From: an uncultured Oscillospiraceae bacterium
GTDB taxonomy: Bacteria; Bacillota; Clostridia; Oscillospirales; Acutalibacteraceae
Length of the DNA: 5,390 nucleotides
Direction of reading: 5' to 3'
Assembly: GCA_905203795.1 (NCBI GenBank)
Contig: CAJKXG010000095.1
Coordinates: 1-5,390, forward strand
Positions 1 through 5,390 of this stretch are shown here, one piece after another. The notes beneath the pieces are model-generated. The model searched no databases. It was given only the letters and a program-made list of their open reading frames with translations, and was not told the origin of the DNA. Position 1 is the stretch's first letter, and each line of letters starts with the position of its first letter. The position numbers were made by a program, and so were the translations under genes.

Positions 1-51
1 TGGCTGCCCGGCTTCCTTGTCCAAATATATTGTAATAGTGGAGGAGTTTAC
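1..51. other. Short upstream leader, no promoter called
   Basis: Only 51 bases precede the gene. Bases 23-37 are AT-rich compared with the rest of the window, which is common just before a start codon. TTGTCC at 17-22 resembles a -35 hexamer, but no -10 box occurs at 16-18 base spacing before the ribosome binding site, so no promoter is claimed. The sequence contains no stop in the frame of the downstream gene and no recognisable end of an upstream gene. Confidence 0.5.
40..46 (+). promoter_or_regulatory. Shine-Dalgarno ribosome binding site
   Basis: GGAGGAG lies five bases (TTTAC) before the ATG at 52. It is a near-perfect anti-16S match with normal spacing for a Firmicute. It decides the start in favour of position 52 over the next in-frame ATG at 91, which would cut the signal peptide in half. 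Confidence 0.9.
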
Positions 52-144
52 ATGCACAAACACCAGAAGTCTATCCGTTCGCTGGCGGCCATGCTGCTGG
101 CGGCGGCGCTGCTCGTCGGTCAATGTATCGGCGTGGCGGCGGCA
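52..144 (+). other. Sec signal peptide (residues 1-31)
   Basis: The N-terminus has a basic n-region (MHKHQKSIR), a hydrophobic core (LAAMLLAAALLVG, residues 11-23) and an Ala-rich cleavage region with cleavage most likely after VAAA at residue 31. This is a type I signal peptide. Cys25 is not in a proper lipobox because Gln24 precedes it, so lipoprotein anchoring is unlikely. It places the rest of the protein outside the membrane. Confidence 0.88.
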
Positions 145-3100
145 GGTGTATCCAAGGCGGATTCATCTGTACAGACAGCACCCGGCGCGATTTCGTGGCG
201 GCTGGCGCCCACGAAGTACGCGACCGAGGACACCGTGGTGATGGGGTGCCTGATCACCGATTTCATTTCGGCGAATGAGATCGCATCCGGCGCAGACTGC
301 ACGGCGGCTGCACAGCAGGCGATTGATCTGCTGTATAACGCAGGCGGCGGCACGCTGTTCTTCCCCGAGGGGCAGTACACGTTCCGCGGCACGCTGGTGG
401 TGAAAAAGGGCGTCACCATCTGCGGCGACTGGCAGAACCCCGTGGATCACCCCGTCATCCAGGGCACGGTTTTCAAAGTGTACAGCGGGCGGGGCAACGA
501 AAACGGCACGGCGTTTATCACCATGCAGCCCAACACCTGTGTGCGTAACATGAGCTTCTGGTATCCCGAACAAGCCCCCTCAAATATCGTGGCGTATCCG
601 CCCACCATCTGCATGAGCGATTCCACCGTGTGGGGCGCGGATTACATGCATGTCAAGAATGTTACGCTGGTCAATTCCTACATCGGCATCATATCCGCCA
701 CGGTTTCGGGCGGACAGATGCCCGTTTGCCCGACGCTGCGCTATGTCTACGGCTCGCCGCTGAAAATGGGCGTAGACATGGACGGCATCGTGGACGTGGG
801 TCGCTTCGACTTCCTCTATTTTTCGCCGGAGTACTGGGTGAACTCGGGGTTGGCAGGCGCGCCTGCCGCCAACAACACGACGTATACGGATTATTTGTAT
901 AACAACGCCACCGGCGTGGCGCTCGGTCGTATCGACTGGTCGTACCTGACCTATGCCAATATCTCCGGCTATCGGCAGGGACTGCGTTTCCGCGAGTCTA
1001 CCATCGACCCCGGCAGCGCGCCCAACGGGCAGTGCTATGCGCTGACACTGCAAAACTGCCGATACGGCATCTATACCGCCAGCATGAGTTCCTGCGGCGA
1101 GGCGGTCACGTCGGTGAAGATCGACAACTGCGAATACGGTATCTATATCGAGCGGGATTCCCAAAATGCGGACGGTCTGCTGCAAATGATGGATATCAAC
1201 ATTCATGCGACCGCCTATGCCGTGTATCACGATGGATACATTAACCTGACGATGACCAACGCCTCCTTCAACGGCGGTGTGGCGTATCTCAACAACGGCG
1301 TGACCACCTTCACAAGCTGTGCGTTCAACACCACCGGCACGCAGGTGTCGCTGGGCGACGACTGCATGAACGCGATTCTCTCCGGCTGCACGTTCAACGG
1401 CGGTATGAAGCTGACCGGCGCGACCGACGGCAAGGTTGCCGTGGACAATGAGTCGGTGGACGTGGCGTCCATCTCGGATATCCCGGATTTTGCGTATGAT
1501 TACACCTGCAAACCGGCGCGGGAGTACCTGTATGTGGTGAGTGCGGACGCGTCCGGCAACAGCGATGTGACCGCTGTCATCCAAGCGGCGCTGAACGAGG
1601 CGGGCAGCGAAGGCGGCGGCGTGGTGTTCCTCGCGCCCGGTCATTATCGGCTGAACGGCACGCTGACCGTCCCCTCCGGCGTGGAGCTGAAGGGTGCGGT
1701 GGATATCGGTCGCAACCCGATCCAGCTCGGCACGATTTTTGAGGTGTACGGCGGCGCGGGCAATGCGGACGGCACGGCCACCGTGACGTTGCAGGCGAAC
1801 AGCGGTATCCGCGGCATCGTGTTTAACCAGCCGCAGCAGAATTACGCCAATCCCACCGCGTATCCCTATTGTGTGCGCGGCGCGGGCGAAAATGTGTATG
1901 TCATCAACGTGTCGCTGCGCAACGCGTATAACGGCGTGGACTTGATGACCAACCGCTGCGACCATCATTACGTGGAATATCTTGCGGGCATCGCGCTGAA
2001 AAACGACCTCAAGGTCGGCGGCGGCTCGACGGGCGGCGTGATCTGCAACATGCAGGTCAACTACGGTTGCCTGAACAACGGCAACGAATCCAAAAACGGC
2101 TCGTGGCCCAATTCTCCCACGGATTCCGCAGGACAGCAGGCGGTCCAGCAATGGCTGCACAACCACTCCGAGGTGTTCACCATCGGCGACACCGAGCAGC
2201 AGATGTGTTTCAACAACTTCTCCTTCTCCGGCCGCTACGGCATCCGCCTGATCGGCGAATCCGGCACCGGCGGCAACGGTCTGCCGGACGGTTGGATTCT
2301 CGGTCAGGGCGTGGATTCGGGTATTTCCGCCTTTTGCATTGAGGCGATCGGCAGTATGCCGTTTGTCAACGCCCAGATCGTGGCGCTGGCAAAGGACTAT
2401 GTGGATACCGCATACACCAATCATATCATTCTCACCGACGGCTGCACCGGCACGGTGGATATGTATAATGTCGCCTGCTGGGGCAGTGCCAAGGGCTTTG
2501 TGCGCGCAGACAACGGCACACTGAACCTGTATAACAGCAATTTCTTCAATTTTGTCGAATACTTCGGCTATGCGGCGGCAGGGGCGCGGGTGAACCTTGT
2601 CAACTCGATGTTCCATTCCAACGGCAGCCAGAAGCTGTTCTACGACAACAAACATAATGTCGCGATGGCGAACGTGTTCTACACCAATTCCATCGCGGAT
2701 CTCGATGACTATATCAACGCGGCGCGGGTGTATAAGCGCGGTTCGACATGGGTAGAAAAGCTGGGCGTTCGCGTGCAGGCGGAAGGCTATGACGAGATGG
2801 TCGGCATGCAGGTCGAGGGCTGCGAGGACGGCGGTCAGGAACTCGGCTTTATCGACGCCGGCGACTACGCCGCCTATACGGTGAATGTGCCGAGCGCGGG
2901 TGCATATACGCTGCGTCTGCGGGCGGCGTCGCCCAACGACGGCAGCCGTGTGCAGCTGCAAAACGCGTCGGGGACGGCGCTGACCGCCGTGACGATCGGC
3001 AACACCGGCGGCTGGCAGGCGTGGGATTGCTTCACGAGCGGCAGCTTCACATTGTCGGCGGGCGAGCAGACGCTGACGCTGAACATCGTGCAGGGCGGCT

Positions 3101-5390
3101 GCAACCTCAATTGGTTTGAACTGATTCCTGCAAGCGGCTCGGCATCGGTTGTCGCCGTCGGCAGCGGTACGACCCGTGTGCAAGCGGAGAACTTCGCCGA
3201 AATGAGCGGTATACAAGTGGAAAGCTGCGGCGATACGGACGGCGGACAGGACGTCGGGTACACCAATCAGGGCGACTGGATGGATTACACGCTGAATGTG
3301 GCGGCGTCCGGCCGCTATCAGCTGGTGCTGCGCGCGGCATCGCCCTACACGACCGGGCTGGTCGCGGTGAAGGAACTGGGGATCACCAAGGCGACGGTCG
3401 CGGTGGGCACCACCGGCGATTGGCAACTCTATGCGAACAACGAGAGTGAAGCCTTTACACTGTTGGCAGGCGAGCAGACGCTGCGGCTCTATTTTGAGGG
3501 CGGCGACTGCAACCTCAATTGGTTTGAACTGGTGTATGTCGGCGCGGCGGGCCATATTGGCAGCACCTACGCGGGCGAGCCGGTGCAAGGTCCGCCGTCG
3601 GACGGCACGGAGACGGCGACCACGATCGGTTCTTCCACCGTCCGCATCGAAGCGGAGAATTACAACCTCATGTTCGGCGTACAGACGGAGGATTGCGGCG
3701 ACGTCGGCGGCGGGCAGGATGTCGGGTACACCCATCAGGGCGACTGGCTGGAGTACACCGTCCATGTGCAGACGGCGGGCACCTATCGGCTGCAATTGCG
3801 GCTGGCCTCTCCCTACGACGGCGGTACGATTTATGTGGAAAAAGGCACGACGGCTCTGTCGCAATGCGATGTGACGGCGACCGGCGGTTGGCAGATTTAT
3901 CAGACCTTCGATGCGGGCACGTTGGTGCTGCCCGCCGGCGAGCAAACGCTGCGGCTCTATGTGCAGCGCGGTGATTTCAACATCAATTGGCTGGAATTGA
4001 CCTACGATTTGCACGCGTTCGAAAAAGCGGGCAATCCCGTCATTTCCACGCTGTTCACCGCCGATCCCTCCGCACATGTGTGGGAGGGCGACGACAAAAT
4101 CTACGTATATGCGTCCCATGATGTGTTCCCGTCGCGCGGCTGCGATCTCATGGACGCGTATCACGTCTTTTCCTCCGACAACATGGTGGATTGGCACGAC
4201 GAAGGCGAGATTTTGCGGTCGAGCGATCTCGACTGGGGCATCAGCGGTTTCATGTGGGCGCCCGATGCCGCGTATAAAGACGGCACGTACTATTTCTACT
4301 ATCCGCATCCTTCCAACGATCCGTGGAACAGCACGTGGAAGATCGGGGTTGCCACCAGCAACGAGCCGGCGGCAAACTTTGTGGATCAGGGATATATCGC
4401 GGATTTGGCAAACTATTCACTGATCGACCCCTGCGTGTTCCAAGACGACGATGGCAGCTACTACATCTACATCGGCGGCGGTGCGGTCTCCATGGGCGGC
4501 AAGCTCGGCGCGGACATGATGTCCATCGACGGTGCGATGCAGAAGATGGAAGGGCTGGAGGACTTCCACGAGGCTTCGTGGGTGTTTAAGCGCGGCGATA
4601 CGTACTATTTCATGTATGCGGACAATACGGTGGGCGAAAATCAGATGCGCTACGCCACCGCCGCTTCGCCGCTCGGTCCGTGGACCTATCGCGGTGTGAT
4701 GCTGGAGGGCACCGGCTGCGATACCACTCACGGTTCGGTGGTGCAGTATAAAGGCAACTGGTATTTGTTCTATCACAATTGCGCGATCTCGGGCAACGGC
4801 ACGCTGCGTTCGGTCTGCATCGATCGGCTGTATTTCAACGCCGACGGCACCATTCAGCCGGTGGTCCAGACCGCCGAAGGCGTGTCCGCACTGGGCGAGG
4901 TCAAGGGCGATAACACCGGTACGAGCAGCGAGTCGCTTTCGCAGTATACCGAAACGACCGCCTATGGTCTCGACTCCGCCACCGTGGGCGGCGGTGCGAC
5001 CAAGGGGGACAACAGTATCGACAATCTGCACATCAGCGGGGCGTATGCGGAATTTAGCGGTATTGACGGCGGAAACGGCGGCAAGGCGCTGCTGAAGGTG
5101 TATTATGCCACACCGGACGGCGCGTCCGCCAAGGTGGACACGACGGGCGACACGGCAGGCGACGGCTATTATCTGGGAATGCAGAAGACGAGCAGTTGGT
5201 CGGATTACAGCGGCGTCGGTCAGTGCATAATTGATCTTGCCGCAGGGCAAAACAACACCATTCGCCTGACAGGCGGTATGGGCGGCTTCAATCTTTCCGG
5301 CATCTCGGTTTCGCTTGCGCCCGACGGCGCGGCGACCTATCAGGCGGCGCGTGTCGGCGGCGGTGCGACGCTGACGGGCGACAGTCACGT
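52..5390 (+). CDS. Secreted multi-modular glycoside hydrolase: double beta-helix, three CBM6, GH43, CBM35-like (3' partial)
   Basis: A single frame runs without a stop from the ATG at 52 to the end of the window, giving at least 1,779 residues; the C-terminus is missing. The start is supported by GGAGGAG five bases upstream and by the signal peptide it creates. The frame is also open upstream to base 1, so the start rests on those two signals and not on a preceding stop. Domain order is signal peptide, two parallel beta-helices of the pectate-lyase-3/GH55-like kind, three CBM6 modules, a GH43 propeller, and one complete plus one truncated CBM35-like module. GH43 enzymes typically remove arabinofuranose or xylose from arabinoxylan or arabinan, and CBM6 commonly binds xylan or beta-glucan, so an exported plant-polysaccharide degrader is the best reading. 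The beta-helix activity is unassigned. No dockerin, SLH or sortase signal is visible, but the true C-terminus cannot be seen. No frameshift or internal stop was found. Confidence 0.95.
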   Translation, partial: MHKHQKSIRSLAAMLLAAALLVGQCIGVAAAGVSKADSSVQTAPGAISWRLAPTKYATEDTVVMGCLITDFISANEIASGADCTAAAQQAIDLLYNAGGGTLFFPEGQYTFRGTLVVKKGVTICGDWQNPVDHPVIQGTVFKVYSGRGNENGTAFITMQPNTCVRNMSFWYPEQAPSNIVAYPPTICMSDSTVWGADYMHVKNVTLVNSYIGIISATVSGGQMPVCPTLRYVYGSPLKMGVDMDGIVDVGRFDFLYFSPEYWVNSGLAGAPAANNTTYTDYLYNNATGVALGRIDWSYLTYANISGYRQGLRFRESTIDPGSAPNGQCYALTLQNCRYGIYTASMSSCGEAVTSVKIDNCEYGIYIERDSQNADGLLQMMDINIHATAYAVYHDGYINLTMTNASFNGGVAYLNNGVTTFTSCAFNTTGTQVSLGDDCMNAILSGCTFNGGMKLTGATDGKVAVDNESVDVASISDIPDFAYDYTCKPAREYLYVVSADASGNSDVTAVIQAALNEAGSEGGGVVFLAPGHYRLNGTLTVPSGVELKGAVDIGRNPIQLGTIFEVYGGAGNADGTATVTLQANSGIRGIVFNQPQQNYANPTAYPYCVRGAGENVYVINVSLRNAYNGVDLMTNRCDHHYVEYLAGIALKNDLKVGGGSTGGVICNMQVNYGCLNNGNESKNGSWPNSPTDSAGQQAVQQWLHNHSEVFTIGDTEQQMCFNNFSFSGRYGIRLIGESGTGGNGLPDGWILGQGVDSGISAFCIEAIGSMPFVNAQIVALAKDYVDTAYTNHIILTDGCTGTVDMYNVACWGSAKGFVRADNGTLNLYNSNFFNFVEYFGYAAAGARVNLVNSMFHSNGSQKLFYDNKHNVAMANVFYTNSIADLDDYINAARVYKRGSTWVEKLGVRVQAEGYDEMVGMQVEGCEDGGQELGFIDAGDYAAYTVNVPSAGAYTLRLRAASPNDGSRVQLQNASGTALTAVTIGNTGGWQAWDCFTSGSFTLSAGEQTLTLNIVQGGCNLNWFELIPASGSASVVAVGSGTTRVQAENFAEMSGIQVESCGDTDGGQDVGYTNQGDWMDYTLNVAASGRYQLVLRAASPYTTGLVAVKELGITKATVAVGTTGDWQLYANNESEAFTLLAGEQTLRLYFEGGDCNLNWFELVYVGAAGHIGSTYAGEPVQGPPSDGTETATTIGSSTVRIEAENYNLMFGVQTEDCGDVGGGQDVGYTHQGDWLEYTVHVQTAGTYRLQLRLASPYDGGTIYVEKGTTALSQCDVTATGGWQIYQTFDAGTLVLPAGEQTLRLYVQRGDFNINWLELTYDLHAFEKAGNPVISTLFTADPSAHVWEGDDKIYVYASHDVFPSRGCDLMDAYHVFSSDNMVDWHDEGEILRSSDLDWGISGFMWAPDAAYKDGTYYFYYPHPSNDPWNSTWKIGVATSNEPAANFVDQGYIADLANYSLIDPCVFQDDDGSYYIYIGGGAVSMGGKLGADMMSIDGAMQKMEGLEDFHEASWVFKRGDTYYFMYADNTVGENQMRYATAASPLGPWTYRGVMLEGTGCDTTHGSVVQYKGNWYLFYHNCAISGNGTLRSVCIDRLYFNADGTIQPVVQTAEGVSALGEVKGDNTGTSSESLSQYTETTAYGLDSATVGGGATKGDNSIDNLHISGAYAEFSGIDGGNGGKALLKVYYATPDGASAKVDTTGDTAGDGYYLGMQKTSSWSDYSGVGQCIIDLAAGQNNTIRLTGGMGGFNLSGISVSLAPDGAATYQAARVGGGATLTGDSH
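241..1500 (+). other. First right-handed parallel beta-helix domain (pectate-lyase-3 / GH55-like), residues about 64-484
   Basis: The domain opens with the family entry pattern: an Asp/Thr start, a short helix (TAAAQQAIDLLYNA, from residue 84), then GGGTLFFPEGQY and GTLVV..GVTI..., the usual N-terminal cap and first coils of pectate-lyase-3-type helices. It continues with Asn- and Gly-rich coils of alternating beta strands. NCRYGIY (335-341) recurs as NCEYGIY (359-365), exactly 24 residues later and about the length of one beta-helix rung. Such domains occur in polysaccharide lyases, GH28-related proteins and GH55 exo-beta-1,3-glucanases. No catalytic residue can be assigned by eye, so neither lyase nor hydrolase chemistry is claimed. 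Confidence 0.75.
1534..2748 (+). other. Second parallel beta-helix domain, homologous to the first, residues about 495-900
   Basis: From residue 507 the sequence repeats the pattern seen at residue 84: TAVIQAALNEAGSEGGGVVF, then GHY, GTLTV..GVEL, and the block GT-(V/I)-F-x-VY-x-G-x-GN-x-x-GTA. The two copies are offset by about 423 residues and clearly related in protein sequence, but they have diverged too far for obvious DNA identity. Paired beta-helices in one chain are the architecture of GH55 enzymes and related GH28-like proteins, where the two helices pack side by side. The end of the domain is placed just before the first CBM6 and is approximate. Confidence 0.75.
2767..3126 (+). other. 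CBM6 carbohydrate-binding module A, residues about 906-1025
   Basis: It shows the CBM6 outline: VQAEGY start, E-x-C-x-D-GGQ, AGDYAAYTVNV, AGAYTLRLRAASP, GGWQAW, LSAGEQTLTL and the closing GGCNLNWFEL. The position that is Tyr in modules B and C (VGY) is Phe933 here, and GDW is replaced by GDY. Trp988 and Asn1018/Asn1020 keep the Trp and Asn expected in the CBM6 binding cleft. It is the most divergent of the three copies. It joins the beta-helix pair to the other CBMs. Confidence 0.9.
3172..3540 (+). other. CBM6 carbohydrate-binding module B, residues about 1041-1163
   Basis: This is a canonical CBM6 with VQAENF, GGQDVGY, QGDWMDYTLNV, SGRYQLVLRAASP, GDWQLY, LAGEQTLRLYF and GGDCNLNWFELVYV. Likely ligand-contacting residues, by analogy with characterised CBM6 modules, are Tyr1070, Trp1124 and Asn1154/Asn1156. 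CBM6 modules bind xylan, beta-glucan or chain ends depending on the cleft used, so the ligand is not fixed by sequence alone. A linker of about 32 residues with Gly, Thr and Pro (3541-3636) separates it from module C. Confidence 0.93.
3637..4005 (+). other. CBM6 carbohydrate-binding module C, residues about 1196-1318
   Basis: It is the copy closest to the CBM6 consensus: VRIEAENY, GVQTEDCGDVGGGQDVGY, QGDWLEYTVHV, AGTYRLQLRLASP, GGWQIYQT, LPAGEQTLRLYV and FNINWLELTY. Tyr1226, Trp1280 and Asn1310/Asn1312 occupy the expected binding positions. It sits directly before the GH43 domain with only about eight residues between them, so it probably serves as the substrate-targeting module of that catalytic unit. 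Confidence 0.95.
4027..4902 (+). other. GH43 glycosidase catalytic domain (five-bladed beta-propeller), residues about 1326-1617
   Basis: The domain has the GH43 signature in order. TADPSAHVWEGDDKIYVYAS carries the proposed general base Asp1338. FMWAPDAAY (Asp1405) and YYFYYP follow. SLIDPCVF carries the pKa-modulating Asp1459. FHEASWVFKRGDTYYFMYA carries the proposed general acid Glu1507. TTHGSVVQYKGNWYLFYH supplies His1560, which in many GH43 enzymes sits at the bottom of the active site near a bound metal. GH43 enzymes act by inversion, mostly as alpha-L-arabinofuranosidases, beta-xylosidases or arabinanases. The EASW form and flanking CBM6-type modules resemble arabinofuranosidase/xylosidase-type members, but the subfamily is not settled here. 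All triad residues are present, so the domain is probably active. Confidence 0.93.
4963..5316 (+). other. CBM35/CBM6-like carbohydrate-binding module, residues about 1638-1756
   Basis: The stretch ATVGGGATKGDNSIDNLHIS, then GAYAEFSGIDGGNGGKALL, KVYYATPDG, SSWSDYSG and GQNNTIRLTGGMGGFNLSGISVSL follows the pattern of the CBM35/CBM6 beta-sandwich modules often found just after GH43 domains. It is clearly different from the three CBM6 copies before GH43. Whether it is best called CBM35 or a divergent CBM6 needs a profile comparison. A linker of about 20 residues (near 4903-4962) joins it to GH43. Confidence 0.7.
5335..5390 (+). other. Start of a second CBM35-like module, cut by the window edge
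   Basis: The last visible residues, TYQAARVGGGATLTGDSH, restart the opening of the previous module (YGLDSATVGGGATKGDNS). The encoding DNA agrees at 16 of 17 bases between 4984-5000 and 5353-5369, a period of 369 bases (123 codons), close to the length of one module. Only about 18 residues are visible, so this is a partial call. Confidence 0.6.

Larger units (their letters stand above)
2767..4005 (+). repeat. Three tandem CBM6-coding repeats
   Basis: The module starts are spaced 405 and 468 bases apart. Short stretches are almost identical in DNA: 3100-3123 matches 3508-3531 exactly (24 bases); 3253-3279 matches 3721-3747 with one mismatch in 27; 3469-3492 matches 3937-3960 with one mismatch in 24. 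This goes beyond protein-level conservation, because synonymous positions also agree, and points to fairly recent duplication or gene conversion between modules. Confidence 0.85.

Noticed and set aside
17..36. Possible promoter in the AT-rich leader
   Set aside because: A TTGTCC box exists but no -10 element lies at proper spacing before the ribosome binding site.
115..144. Possible lipoprotein signal around Cys25
   Set aside because: The residue before Cys is Gln, not Gly, Ala or Ser, so the lipobox is not met; the later Ala-rich site fits a type I peptidase better.
17..241. 74-codon plus-strand frame beginning at TTG
   Set aside because: It overlaps the signal peptide region in another frame, has low-complexity Arg/Trp-rich sequence and no ribosome binding site.
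3431..3874. 147-codon plus-strand frame inside the CBM6 region
   Set aside because: It is an out-of-frame shadow, rich in Arg, Ser and Ala, over a region clearly coding for CBM6 in the main frame.
2767..4005. Direct repeats as a CRISPR array or mobile-element signature
   Set aside because: The repeats are 405-468 bases apart, in frame and encode homologous protein modules; they are domain duplications.
580..4308. 1,242-codon open frame on the minus strand
   Set aside because: It is in codon register with the real gene, its product is rich in Arg, His, Val and Ala with no recognisable domain, and its internal repeats are just the complement of the CBM6 repeats.
4417..5388. 323-codon open frame on the minus strand
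   Set aside because: It has the same origin: opposite the GH43 and CBM35-like coding sequence, ended only by a TCA serine codon, with no start signal or domain.

Overview
The window holds essentially one gene: a very long, uninterrupted plus-strand reading frame that begins at an ATG at position 52 and is still open at the last base (5390). At least 1,779 residues are visible and the C-terminus lies outside the window. A strong Shine-Dalgarno sequence (GGAGGAG, 40-46) and a classical signal peptide mark the start. No RNA gene, mobile element, CRISPR array or terminator is seen, and no promoter can be called in the 51 upstream bases.

The product reads as a secreted, multi-modular carbohydrate-active enzyme. 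In order it has: a signal peptide (residues 1 to about 31); two homologous right-handed parallel beta-helix domains of the pectate-lyase-3/GH55-like type (about 64-484 and 495-900); three tandem CBM6-type carbohydrate-binding modules (about 906-1025, 1041-1163 and 1196-1318); a GH43 five-bladed beta-propeller glycosidase with a recognisable Asp/Asp/Glu triad (about 1326-1617); and a CBM35/CBM6-like module (about 1638-1756). The first residues of what looks like a second copy of that last module are cut by the window edge.

The likely logic is a two-activity polysaccharide degrader. The beta-helix pair would act on a backbone or side chain of unknown identity. The GH43 propeller would act on arabinose- or xylose-containing linkages. 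The CBM6 array between them and the CBM35-like modules after GH43 would hold the enzyme on plant cell-wall polysaccharide. The exact substrate cannot be read from the sequence.

The GC-rich coding sequence, the strong GGAGG-type ribosome binding site, the high cysteine content of an exported protein and the CBM6/GH43 architecture suggest an anaerobic Firmicute, probably a fibre-degrading Clostridia/Oscillospiraceae-type gut or rumen bacterium. This is inference; there is no taxonomic marker in the window. Very long open frames on the minus strand are codon-usage shadows of this gene, not genes.
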